This document shows, piece by piece, positions 9,118-17,309 of a stretch of DNA of 49,267 nucleotides (its first letter is position 1; each line of letters starts with the position of its first letter). The DNA comes from CAZGSN01 sp964371655 (GTDB lineage Bacteria; Desulfobacterota; Binatia; HRBIN30): contig CAYJOD010000044.1 in NCBI GenBank assembly GCA_964371655.1, positions 1-49,267 on the forward strand. Direction: 5' to 3'. Position numbers and translations under genes: made by a program. Below the pieces are notes generated by a model, which did not search any database, was not told the origin of the DNA, and saw only the letters and a program-made list of their open reading frames with translations.

Positions 9118-10089
9118 ATGACCAAGCAGACACTGGTACAAGCCATCCGCTCGGCACTGCTGCTCGAGATGGAGCGCGACTCGACTGTTGTGCTTCTCGG
9201 CGAAGATGTCGGCCGTAACGGCGGTGTCTTCCGCGCCACCGAAGGGTTGTACGATCGCTTCGGCGCCGAGCGGGTGATGGACACACCACTGGCGGAGAGT
9301 GGCATCGTCGGGGTTGCCATCGGCATGGCCCTCAACGGCTTGAAGCCGGTCGTTGAGATTCAGTTCGAAGGTTTCTTGCTGCCGGCGTTCGATCAGCTCG
9401 CCTCGCACGCCGCGCGCTATCACACCCGCTCTCGCGGCCAGTGGTCGGTGCCGCTGGTCGTACGCTGCCCATGGGGCGGTGGCATCCACGCCCCCGAGCA
9501 TCACTCCGACAGCCCCGAGGCGGCGTTTACGCATGTCGCCGGTCTGAAGGTGGTGCTGCCATCGACGCCCTACGATGCCAAGGGCCTGTTGCTGGCGGCG
9601 ATTCGCGATCCCGATCCGGTGCTGTTCTTCGAGCCCAAGCGCTTGTACCGATCCGTACGGCAGGAGATACCTGATGAGGACTATACCGTGCCGATTGGCG
9701 TAGCGCGCGTGGTGCGCGAGGGAGCCGACATCACCGTGATCACCTGGGGTGCGCTGGTGCGCGAGTGCGAGGCCGCACTCGACCAACGCCCGGACGTCAG
9801 CGCCGAGCTCATCGACGCCCGTACCCTCGCACCGCTGGATGTCGAGACCTTCGTCGAGTCCGTGTCCAAGACCGGGCGTGCCGTGGTCGTTGAGGAGGCG
9901 GCGCGCAGCGGCGGCCTGGGTGCCGAGATCGCCGCGCAGATCCAAGAGCGCTGCCTGCTTCATTTGCAAGCCCCGGTTCTCCGCGTCGCCAGTCCGGATG
10001 CGGTCATGCCGCTCTCGAAACTGGAGCCCTCGTATATTCCCGACGCCGCGCGCATCGGTGCAAGCGTTGACGCCGCGCTCGCGTTCTGA
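9118..10089 (+). CDS. 2-oxoacid dehydrogenase E1 component, beta subunit
   Basis: Partner of the E1alpha subunit; together they form the alpha2beta2 decarboxylase. 323 residues, usual length. Recognisable blocks are LGEDVGRNGGVFRAT near the N-terminus, DTPLAESGIVGVAIG (ThDP-binding glutamate region), EIQFEGFL, HHSDSPEA and the C-terminal transketolase domain with VVVEEAARSGGLGAEIA. ATG at 9118 is chosen: GGAAGG is 8 bases upstream, while the alternative GTG at 9109 overlaps it. It lies between E1alpha and E2 in one transcription unit, though a 413-bp repeat-bearing spacer precedes E2. Confidence 0.93.
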   Translation: MTKQTLVQAIRSALLLEMERDSTVVLLGEDVGRNGGVFRATEGLYDRFGAERVMDTPLAESGIVGVAIGMALNGLKPVVEIQFEGFLLPAFDQLASHAARYHTRSRGQWSVPLVVRCPWGGGIHAPEHHSDSPEAAFTHVAGLKVVLPSTPYDAKGLLLAAIRDPDPVLFFEPKRLYRSVRQEIPDEDYTVPIGVARVVREGADITVITWGALVRECEAALDQRPDVSAELIDARTLAPLDVETFVESVSKTGRAVVVEEAARSGGLGAEIAAQIQERCLLHLQAPVLRVASPDAVMPLSKLEPSYIPDAARIGASVDAALAF

Positions 10090-10502
10090 AGCGACGGCGA
10101 CTGTGCCACTAGAGAATCGTTCTTACCGACATGTGGAGAGAAGCCGACAGGGTGGAGCAGGCCTCCGTGTATCTAGGGGAGCACTCGCCCGCTCAGCGCT
10201 TGCTTACGCGCGCGGCTCTGACATGCGAAACAACTGCGGGGCTTTGCACATATATTCGTCGTGGGCGCTTTGGAGTGCGGGAGCTTGCTCCCGCTTTTCT
10301 GTGCCCCCACGGCTCACGGCGCCGAATCGGACAAAGCGGTGGCAAGCCACCGCACTCCACAACGTTTCGTGTCCGCAGATCGTCCCACGGCCGAATCTAT
10401 TTGCAGGGCCCACCTGCGGATGTCGAGCGGAGCCGCGACCGTCAGGGAGCGGTGATTCGTGGGATCTCCCACAGGCTGAGCTCGAAGACCGGGAGGGTGC
10501 GT
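10090..10502. repeat. Spacer with dispersed repeat copy 2 and inverted hairpin pair
   Basis: Gene-free stretch inside the operon. At about 10,268-10,294 is GGAGTGCGGGAGCTTGCTCC followed by CGCTTTT, and at about 10,334-10,359 is its inverted counterpart AAAGCGGTGGCAAGCCACCG plus CACTCC, each a hairpin in itself. Positions 10,349-10,409 repeat window positions 1-61. A weak open frame from 10,131 crosses this DNA but is repeat-derived and not counted as coding. Confidence 0.8.
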
Positions 10503-11711
10503 ATGGCGGTTAGCTTTCGACTGCCTGACCTTGGCGAAGGCATCACCGAGGCCGAGATCATCGAGTGGCTGGTTGCCGAGGGCGACCTGGTCTCCGAGCA
10601 TCAAGTCGTCGTGCGCGTCGAAACCGACAAAGCTCTCGTCGAGGTTCCGTCGCCGGCGGCAGGCCGAATCGGCCGTATCCGCCACCAACCCGGTGATACG
10701 ATCCATGTCGGCGACGTTCTCGTCGCGATTTTCGCGCCGGGAGAGACGGAGGCGAAGAGCGGAACCACCGAAGCTGTGGACAGACGCGGCTCGACAACCG
10801 TGGTTGGTAGCCTCGACCAAGAGACCAAGGACTTGCCACCGGAAACTTCAGCACCTGCGCAAAACCGGGCCGGGCAGGTGCTGGCGACCCCGGCTGTGCG
10901 CCGACTGGCGCGCCAGCTCGGCGTGTCTATCGAAGACGTCGACGGCGGCGGGAGCGATGGCCGGATCACGGAAGCCGATGTCCGTGAGCACGCGGCGTCA
11001 CAGTCGCTAGGCGCCGTCGAGCTTCCCGCTGCCGACGGCTACGGCGCCGTCGAGCGCGTGGCGCTGCGTGGGGTGCGGCGCACCATCGCACGACGATTGA
11101 AGGCCGCGGTCACCCAGGCGGCGCTGGCCACACACATGGACGACATCGACGTAACCGAGCTCGTCGCCCGCCTCGGGGGCGGCGGCGGTGGAAGCTTCGC
11201 GTCGATCGTCAAGGCCACCGCGCTGGCGCTGCGCCAGCATGAACGCTTCCATGCCACTCTCGACGAGGCCCACGAGGAAGTGCTGCTGAAGCGCTACATC
11301 CACATCGGCATCGCTGTCGACACCGCCGATGGTTTGATGGTGCCGGTGATCGGCGACGTCGATCACAAGACCGTCGCCGAGATTGGCGCGGAGATTGAGC
11401 GGCTTGCGCTTGCGTGCCGCCAGCGCACGATCGGCATCGAGTCGCTGCGCGGTGGGACCTTTTCCATCTCCAATATCGGCGCGCTCGGGGGCACGTATGC
11501 GACGCCGATTCCGAACTATCCCGAGGTCGCGATCCTGGCCACCGGCCGCATCAGCGAGCGTCTGGCGCGAGCCGGTGATGGCAGCATCGTCTCGCGCTTC
11601 ATCCTCCCGGTGTCTCTGTCTTTCGATCACCGCGTCGTCGACGGCGCCGACGCCGCGCGTTTCGTGAACACGATCAAGGAGCTGCTGGCGCGGCCGGCTG
11701 GGTTGGAGTGA
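10503..11711 (+). CDS. 2-oxoacid dehydrogenase E2 (dihydrolipoamide acyltransferase)
   Basis: Core acyltransferase of the complex, 402 residues. Domains in order: one lipoyl domain (about 1-78) with lipoyl-lysine K43 in ETDKALVEV; a linker; a peripheral-subunit-binding domain (about 118-155, ATPAVRRLARQLG ... GRITEADV); and the catalytic domain with the active-site motif SFDHRVVDGADAARF (catalytic His near residue 376). ATG at 10503 follows GGGAGGG; the frame is open to 10,131 but that DNA is repeat. No E3 (lipoamide dehydrogenase) follows, so the complex must use one encoded elsewhere. Confidence 0.93.
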   Translation: MAVSFRLPDLGEGITEAEIIEWLVAEGDLVSEHQVVVRVETDKALVEVPSPAAGRIGRIRHQPGDTIHVGDVLVAIFAPGETEAKSGTTEAVDRRGSTTVVGSLDQETKDLPPETSAPAQNRAGQVLATPAVRRLARQLGVSIEDVDGGGSDGRITEADVREHAASQSLGAVELPAADGYGAVERVALRGVRRTIARRLKAAVTQAALATHMDDIDVTELVARLGGGGGGSFASIVKATALALRQHERFHATLDEAHEEVLLKRYIHIGIAVDTADGLMVPVIGDVDHKTVAEIGAEIERLALACRQRTIGIESLRGGTFSISNIGALGGTYATPIPNYPEVAILATGRISERLARAGDGSIVSRFILPVSLSFDHRVVDGADAARFVNTIKELLARPAGLE

Positions 11712-11823
11712 GTCGCTGAGGACGCGCACCACGTTCGCTTCTGGCGAACATGGGTCTGGGAAGATTTTCGGTATTTCGGTCGATGTGCGAGTGCGGTAAG
11801 CAATCATCATTATGGAGGTGAAC

Positions 11824-12330
11824 ATGAGTCGAACCACGAAGCACATCTTCAGGTGGTTATTGCTCACGTGGAGCGTTGCCATCGTACACAGCGCAGCGCC
11901 GGCAGGCGCGGAAATGTTGGCTGTGGATCCGCAGGGTCTCAAGTTCGGTCCCGTGCCTGGACTACCAGCCTGCGCTAAAGCGGCGCCGCTGCGTGGCGAC
12001 CCGGCGACGGGACCGGCAGTCCTCCTCGCAAAGCTTGCCAGTGGTTGCCGTGTTCCGTGGCACTGGCACACGGCTGGTGAGGAGCTGCTTGTCGTCAGCG
12101 GCAAAGGGCGGCTCGAGATGAAGGACGGCAAGCCACTCGAGCTTAAAGCCGGCGCCTTTGCCTCGATGCCAGGTCGCCACATTCACCAAGCCACCTGCTC
12201 GTCGGCATGCGAATTCTTCGTCGTCACCGACGGCGTGTTCGATATTCACTACGTGAACGACCATGGTGCGGAGATCCCTGCTGCGGAAGTATTGAAGGCA
12301 GCGGCGCCGGCCAAGAAGCAAAAGCACTAG
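11824..12330 (+). CDS. Exported cupin-domain protein
   Basis: 168 residues with a signal peptide (about 1-29, AAPAGA) and a single cupin barrel. Metal-binding motif 1 is HWHTAGEE (H80, H82, E86 or E87), and motif 2 is PGRHIHQATC (H119/H121). This resembles small periplasmic cupins whose roles range from binding to oxygenase-type activity. ATG at 11824 is used because GGAGGT sits 7 bases upstream; the ATG at 11812 overlaps that site. The last ten residues are Lys/Ala-rich. Not obviously linked to the dehydrogenase genes before it. Confidence 0.8.
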   Translation: MSRTTKHIFRWLLLTWSVAIVHSAAPAGAEMLAVDPQGLKFGPVPGLPACAKAAPLRGDPATGPAVLLAKLASGCRVPWHWHTAGEELLVVSGKGRLEMKDGKPLELKAGAFASMPGRHIHQATCSSACEFFVVTDGVFDIHYVNDHGAEIPAAEVLKAAAPAKKQKH

Positions 12331-12517
12331 CCTTTCGCGTTCTCAGCGGTGAGTCTTCTATTGGCAGATTCAGGCTCGTCGGCGGAGCGCGCATACCGGC
12401 ATCGGTCGACCGGCGAAAGGGGGTCCCGTGATACGCCGCTGGTGCCACGAGCGTCCTGTCGCAGCACGGCGTTTGGAGATCTCGCGGGTGACCATGGGGG
12501 CGGCGAGTGCTTGCTGC

Positions 12518-13663
12518 TCACGCCTCTTGAAGAGAGCGGGGCAAACGCACGGTGAACGTCGTGCCCTCGCTGCGGGTGGATCGGAAGTCGACCGTTCCTT
12601 TGAGATAGTTCTCGGTGAGGAGTTTGACACTGTAGGCGCCCACGCCTCTCCCAGTCCCGCCCTTGGTGCTGAAGGAGCGCTGAAACATCCGTGCCTGCAC
12701 GTCCTCCGGCATCGCCGCTTGGTTGTGCACGCAGAAGCTGGGTCCGTCGCAATTCCGGAACCAGACGGTGACGGTTTGGCCCGGCACGGAAGCCTCCAAG
12801 GCGTTTGTGATCAGGTTGCCCAGCACGCGCGCCAGCAGTGTCTTGTCGGACACGAAGCTGTCGTCGTCCGCCTCGCTGCGCACCACCAGGCTCTTTCCTT
12901 CGGTCATCGAATGATGGGAGTAGGCGGCGCTCAGCCGAGCGAGAAACTCGGAGGCGCGAAGGGCTCCGAGATGGACCTCGAGATCGCCGCACTCAGCGGC
13001 GGCCAAGTCACGTTGAGATTGGATCGCCTCGGCCAACTCCGCCGCGTACTCGCGGGCCATCTGAGCGAGCTCGATTGCGGCCTCACCGCTCGGCTGCGGC
13101 TTCAGATCGAGAATTGCCTTGAGCCCGGCGACGGCGTTCAGGGTATCGTGGAAGAACAGCCGCTCGAGAACCTGGCGGCGCTTCTCGTCGGTCGTGTCGC
13201 GGATTGCAAACACCGTAAACGATTGGCCATCGAGGCTCAGGGGCGTCGCCCAGACACGTAGATCCAGCGCGCTGGTTGCACCGTTCGCGAGACGTTGGAT
13301 GCGGCACTCTTGCATATCGGGGGCGCCCGACCGTTGGCTGTTCTGGATTGCATTCGCCGCGCCACAATAGCGACAGAACCGCGTCGTGCCGCAGCCTCCG
13401 GGATTGTCGCCGGCATGCACGCAGCCCAGCGCCTCACCGTGTCTGAGGCCAACCAGCGCTTCTCGTGACCGCCCCAATAACGCTGCGAGCTTGTCGTTGG
13501 CCAATAGAATCTGGCGCTGCTGGTTGAGAATCACCACGGACTCCGGAAAACTATCCAAGAGCACGCGGACCAGCGCGCTTTGCGCTAGCTTCCGGTGTTG
13601 CGCGTCGGTTTCCTGCGGCGTCGCGCGTTGTGCCGGAGCGAAAAAGGTTTGCAGCGGATCCAT
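12518..13663 (-). CDS. PAS-domain histidine kinase with cysteine cluster
   Basis: 381 residues, no membrane segment, hence a cytoplasmic sensor kinase. N-terminal PAS domain (about 33-155) contains a cluster C81-x9-C91-x5-C97-x2-C100 with H83, a spacing that could hold a metal or Fe-S centre or act as a redox switch. The phosphoacceptor is in LFFHDTLNAV (H172). The ATPase domain has the N box LGNLITNALEAS and G box GRGVGAYSV. No response regulator is adjacent. Start at 13663 (ATG) is the first in frame. The function of the Cys cluster is inference; the kinase assignment is firm. Confidence 0.87.
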   Translation of the reverse strand: MDPLQTFFAPAQRATPQETDAQHRKLAQSALVRVLLDSFPESVVILNQQRQILLANDKLAALLGRSREALVGLRHGEALGCVHAGDNPGGCGTTRFCRYCGAANAIQNSQRSGAPDMQECRIQRLANGATSALDLRVWATPLSLDGQSFTVFAIRDTTDEKRRQVLERLFFHDTLNAVAGLKAILDLKPQPSGEAAIELAQMAREYAAELAEAIQSQRDLAAAECGDLEVHLGALRASEFLARLSAAYSHHSMTEGKSLVVRSEADDDSFVSDKTLLARVLGNLITNALEASVPGQTVTVWFRNCDGPSFCVHNQAAMPEDVQARMFQRSFSTKGGTGRGVGAYSVKLLTENYLKGTVDFRSTRSEGTTFTVRLPRSLQEA

Positions 13664-14187
13664 GTTCCCTCGTCAACCCTGACGTGAGGAGATGCGAAAT
13701 AGCGCAAACAACGCCGAGAAGAAAAGCGCGGGTTGTGAAGCGCTCCAGCGAAGCTCCTTCGGGATCACTGTCGTACATCCTCCTCGACCATGTCTTGCAC
13801 CCGCCTCCGCGCCCTGTCTGTCCTCGGTGGTGCGTCGTTCTCTTGTCTTTGTATTGTTACCATATGCCACGCAGGACACGAGGGGGGAGGGCCAGGATGG
13901 GTTGTCTAGAGGCGCGGTGAGGTGGCGGTTCGACGGTCTCTAGTGCCGAGCCGTCAGCGGGGCAGTGTTTCGACCGGCCGCTCGCGGAGGACGTAGTTGT
14001 AGGCACGTCGTTGACACACCTGAGCGTGCGCGGTACTCGGCAACGACGCCACCGTCTCTTGGGCAACGACCCCGGGGGTTGATCGCGCGACCGTGTGCTC
14101 GGGGAGACCATCTGTCGTTGACCAGTCGGAGGGCAAATTGGCATTTCACGCGCACGCTGCGTTTACAAGGATGAAGGGAGGAGTCGT
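13664..14187. other. Divergent intergenic region, no gene recognised
   Basis: 524 bases between the kinase (leftward) and the radical SAM gene (rightward). Several short frames cross it, but none has a convincing start, ribosome site or protein character. The AT-richer part around 13,845-13,865 may carry the leftward promoter. I see no repeat copy or RNA fold that I can support. Confidence 0.5.
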
Positions 14188-15222
14188 ATGAGGAAGTTGA
14201 CCCCAGCAACCGAGGCGGCAGTGTTCCGGCTGCTTGGTCGGGCGATGCAGGCCCGGCAGGCGGGCGACGGGCGCCCCTTCATCGTCGGCCATTTCATCAC
14301 CTACCGCTGCCTGTGCCGGTGCGCGAGTTGCCTGTGGCGCGACAACGACTGCAAGGACGTACCTCTCGACGATCTGCGGCGTTTCTATGCGCAGGCGAGC
14401 GAGCAGGGGTTCGTCGCCACGGCGATGTCGGGAGGCGAGCCGTTCATGCGCAAGGACCTCGGCGAGGTGGTGCGCTTCGTCAAGCAGGAAGCGGGGATGT
14501 CCATCCTCGTCTTCAACACCGGCTGGTACCTGAAGCAACGCATGGACGAGGTCTTGCCGCATATCGATATGATGATCGTCAGCCTCGACTCGGCCAAGGC
14601 GGAGCGCCACGACGAGATCCGTGGCCTGCCCGGTCTCTTCGACCGCGCCATCGAGGGCGTGCGCCTGGTCCGGCAGAACTACCCGGATGTGTCGCTGCAA
14701 TTCAACTGCTGCGTTCAGCAGGGGATCGCCGGCGAGATCGACGCCTTGCTCGATCTGGCGGTGAGACTCGATGTCCAGATTTCCTTCGACGTGATCACAG
14801 ACTACCGCAACGGCGAGGACGGGCACTTCACCGAGACCGGCATGGGGATGCCCCTGCCCGAGTTGCGCGAGCTGTGCGCCTCGTTACTGGAGAAAAAGCG
14901 GGCCGGCGCACCGATTCTGAATTCCGAGCCGTACTTCGACTATTTCGTGTCTGGTAAACCGGGATACCGCTGTCACCTACCCAAGCTGGTGATGTTCGTC
15001 GACGGCTGGGGAAACGCCGAGTACTGCCTGAACCTGGATCGCCCGATTGCCAATATCCGCGACACCTCGGTGGCAGAGATCATGGAGATGCCGCGCTTTA
15101 AACAACTGCGGGCCGACGCCGAGGCCTGTTCCTCCTGCAACTCACCGACGATGGTCGACCTATCCGCGTTCTGGGAGAATCCGGCGCTCGCCATGGCACC
15201 GGGCGGGATCGCGCTCGGCTGA
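14188..15222 (+). CDS. Radical SAM protein of unknown reaction
   Basis: 344 residues. The [4Fe-4S]-SAM motif CxxxCxxC is at C41, C45, C48 (with an extra C43), and MSGGEPFMRKDL follows as the GGE motif that binds SAM methionine. The C-terminal part holds more cysteines (YRCHLPKL, AEYCLN, ACSSC), suggestive of a SPASM-like auxiliary cluster. ATG at 14188 follows GGGAGGAG. The next gene starts 2 bases after its stop, so the two are translationally coupled. Enzymes of this shape include peptide-maturing and hopanoid-type radical SAM proteins, but I cannot place it in either. Confidence 0.85.
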   Translation: MRKLTPATEAAVFRLLGRAMQARQAGDGRPFIVGHFITYRCLCRCASCLWRDNDCKDVPLDDLRRFYAQASEQGFVATAMSGGEPFMRKDLGEVVRFVKQEAGMSILVFNTGWYLKQRMDEVLPHIDMMIVSLDSAKAERHDEIRGLPGLFDRAIEGVRLVRQNYPDVSLQFNCCVQQGIAGEIDALLDLAVRLDVQISFDVITDYRNGEDGHFTETGMGMPLPELRELCASLLEKKRAGAPILNSEPYFDYFVSGKPGYRCHLPKLVMFVDGWGNAEYCLNLDRPIANIRDTSVAEIMEMPRFKQLRADAEACSSCNSPTMVDLSAFWENPALAMAPGGIALG

Positions 15223-15224
15223 CG

Positions 15225-15746
15225 ATGCGTGTGCCGCAAGCGGCGAGGAGCGCTGACGGATCTGATGCAATGACGCTGGCGCAGCTGCAGGGTTGCAGCG
15301 TGGCAGAGCTCGAGGCGCTGTATGCGCAGGCACACCCGGTTCGCGTGCCGGTTGGAATCTTCCGGGGCATCCACCTCGCCTGGCTCGACACGCCGGGGGC
15401 ACGGCATCCCGTGATCCGCCCGCTTCAGTACCTAGGGTTTCAACTCACGCCGTTCGGGATCGATTTCAGCGCGCGCCTGTGGTTCTTCTTCCACCGGCGG
15501 CTGGCGGCCGGCCGCTTCAACGCCGACGTAGGCCCATCGCGCTGGCGCGACACCGAAACGGTGCGCCTGCGCTACGAGGTTTCAAATCTACCCGGCCCGC
15601 TACGGGCGTTGCTGTACGACGAGGTCAAACCGCTTTCCTCGACGCTGTGCCTGGGCCTCGGGGGTATCAACGCGCCGCGTGGCCGCGGCGACCACTTCTT
15701 CTTCGCACTCGAAGCCTCCGGATCTCGACCATCGCCGCGAGCATAG
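15225..15746 (+). CDS. Uncharacterised protein coupled to radical SAM gene
   Basis: 173 residues from the ATG 2 bases after the radical SAM stop; a second ATG at 15270 would give 158 residues, and neither has a clear ribosome site. No signal peptide. Conserved-looking blocks are VGIFRGIHLAWLDTPGA, the aromatic patch LWFFFHRRLAAGRF, and LLYDEVKPLSSTLCLGLGG followed by a Gly/Asn/Arg turn and HFFFAL. I do not recognise the family. Its immediate overlap-style spacing suggests it is a substrate, partner or lipid/steroid-binding companion of the radical SAM enzyme, which is inference only. Confidence 0.7.
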   Translation: MRVPQAARSADGSDAMTLAQLQGCSVAELEALYAQAHPVRVPVGIFRGIHLAWLDTPGARHPVIRPLQYLGFQLTPFGIDFSARLWFFFHRRLAAGRFNADVGPSRWRDTETVRLRYEVSNLPGPLRALLYDEVKPLSSTLCLGLGGINAPRGRGDHFFFALEASGSRPSPRA

Positions 15747-15837
15747 GCGAGCGGTGATTCCTCGGACCTCCCGCGTAACCAACGTTTCGTCTCTCGTCGG
15801 CGCGCGACGATTTCGCAGTGGCGACTGCTGCAAGGCT

Positions 15838-16015
15838 AGCTCCCCGCGCCAATTCCGGCGCGGGAGAGGGTTAGGGTGAGGGCCGTTGGATGGGTACATT
15901 GAAGTTGTATCCCTCACCCTGACCCCTCCCTCGAGTGGGCTTGGGACAGGTCTCCGGCAGGTATTGAGGGAGAGGGAGTGGTTCCAAAGGCCGGCGCTGC
16001 TTCGGTTGCGGGCGT
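15838..16015. repeat. Degenerate extragenic repeat B, copy 2
   Basis: Shares with 1,640-1,800 the ordered blocks GCGCGGGAGAGGGTTAGGGT, a CCCTCACCC arm, GGTATTG-GGGAG-GGGAG and the GGTTGCGGGC tail. Two copies at such distance, both between chromosomal genes and neither inside the mobile element, support a host-specific repeat family. Confidence 0.75.
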
Positions 16016-16039
16016 CAGGCCGCGATCAAGCGTCTCGGC

Positions 16040-16852
16040 TCAGTTCGCGTGCGCTCCCGCACCAACGCCGGTGTCGGGGACGGCTTTGTGAAACACGGCG
16101 ATGAGTGCGTGTCGCTTGCGCTGCTCCGGCGATGGGCAGAGCCCCTCGGCGCCGATCAATGCTTGCTCGGCTGATGCGTCGATGGACTCGATGCCTGGGG
16201 AGAAACCAGCCTCGGTGAACAACGCCGTGAGCTCTTCCGGCGAGACCGGACAGTGGCAGTCCATGTGGTGCACGAGGCGACCACCCGGACGTAGAATGCG
16301 CTGGAAGCGCCGGAGGTAGTCGACGTTGCGGGCGCGCGGTTCTTTCGCGTCGAAGCACAGCGAATCGACCATGAGCACGATGTCGAGGTGGTTGTCGGGC
16401 AGGTCGTCGAGCGCGGTGTCGCGACCATCGCGACAAAGACGGAGATCGATGCGACCTGCAGTCGAAGGGAGGTCTGGGATCCCACGTGCCACTGCCGCGA
16501 TTGCCTCGGGGGCGATGTCGGTTCCGAAGACGACGCCGTGCGGGCCAACCGCGGTCGCAAGGCGAGTCACGAACCACCCCCCGCCGATTCCGATCTCGGC
16601 GATCGTCATACCCGGCTTCACGGCGAGATGGGCAAGAATGCGCTCTCGCAAGGCATCGACCGCCGCCGGCCCGCGATCGCCTTCCGCCTCGGCGCTCACG
16701 CTCGCGAACACAAGCGCGAGCACCAGAAAGGTCCACTTCAAGAACCGGTACGACTGACCTACGCGAGCGACACCCACGCGTAGGCGCATCCGCCGTTGCC
16801 ACGAGCGCGTCGCCATACCGGCACAAGGTTGGGTGGGTTTAGAGGAGTGCAT
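16040..16852 (-). CDS. Class I SAM-dependent methyltransferase with N-terminal signal or anchor
   Basis: 270 residues. Residues about 36-58 (FLKWTFLVLALVFASVSAEA) form a hydrophobic segment ending in an Ala-x-Ala-like site, preceded by a basic n-region, so the enzyme is likely exported or anchored. The Rossmann methyltransferase core follows: motif I TIAEIGIGGGWFV, acidic motif FGTDIAPEA, and LDIVLMVDSL. Starts at residue 13 (16,816) or 22 (16,789) would give a more ordinary signal peptide. A SAM enzyme outside the cytoplasm would lack its cofactor, so a membrane-anchored cytoplasmic orientation is the simpler reading. Substrate unknown. Confidence 0.78.
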   Translation of the reverse strand: MHSSKPTQPCAGMATRSWQRRMRLRVGVARVGQSYRFLKWTFLVLALVFASVSAEAEGDRGPAAVDALRERILAHLAVKPGMTIAEIGIGGGWFVTRLATAVGPHGVVFGTDIAPEAIAAVARGIPDLPSTAGRIDLRLCRDGRDTALDDLPDNHLDIVLMVDSLCFDAKEPRARNVDYLRRFQRILRPGGRLVHHMDCHCPVSPEELTALFTEAGFSPGIESIDASAEQALIGAEGLCPSPEQRKRHALIAVFHKAVPDTGVGAGAHAN

Positions 16853-17065
16853 CTCAGAACGAACCGTTACGGGGGCTGGCAGGTTACCGGCATGAATCGC
16901 ACCGACGCCGACGAAACTCGTCGCCAGCGGTCGTGGTACTATGCTTAGACACCGCGGTTGGCAATCGGTCCCTCATACGAAGTAGCTTCTCCATGAGCTG
17001 CCCGGCAAGTATCCCGATCGCGCGGGCGTCGTCGAGCAAGCGGCAGAGAGCTCGATAAAATCAAA

Positions 17066-17118
17066 TGCCGGGGACGAGGATCGAACTCGTACGGGGTTAC
17101 CCCCACAGGATTTTAAGT
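17066..17118 (-). other. 3' fragment of tRNA-Leu(UAA): attachment site of mobile element
   Basis: Read on the minus strand, the bases give the anticodon loop CTTAAAA (anticodon TAA), the 3' anticodon-stem strand, a long class-II variable arm (GGGGGTAACCCC), the T-arm ACGAG-TTCGATC-CTCGT, and the acceptor strand CCCCGGCA. The D-arm, 5' acceptor strand and 5' anticodon stem are missing; the neighbouring bases from 17,119 do not fit. This is the segment that tyrosine recombinases duplicate when they integrate into a tRNA 3' half. The 3' end points left, so the element lies to the right and the intact tRNA should be at its far end, outside the window. Confidence 0.85.
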
Positions 17119-17170
17119 GCTCTAGTAGTATCTATATCTAATTGAAATACAAGGGGATATTGTCTAGAAA

Positions 17171-17200
17171 TGTGGAAGTGTGTAAGTAAGTGTGGAAGTT
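17171..17200. promoter_or_regulatory. Direct repeat TGTGGAAGT next to attachment site
   Basis: TGTGGAAGT occurs at 17,171 and again at 17,191, two turns of helix apart, about 55 bp inside the element from the tRNA fragment. The spacing fits arm-type integrase or excisionase binding sites, but the sequence could also be an operator for the AbiE operon starting at 17,310. The surrounding 190 bp are AT-richer than the flanks. Confidence 0.4.
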
Positions 17201-17309
17201 TCGCAAAAACGCTGTCCGGCACAAAGGATTTTGGATGTACCTTGGCCATGGGAGCGTCTGACTTCCGTTTTCACTCGCAGAAACCATCAAAAAATGATAG
17301 TATGCGCAA

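Noticed and set aside
10131..10502. N-terminal extension of the E2 frame
   Set aside because: Repeat-derived sequence without lipoyl features; good ribosome site only at 10,503.
13857..14209. Short frames in the kinase/radical SAM spacer
   Set aside because: No ribosome site and Arg/Ser/Pro-rich composition typical of random GC-rich frames.
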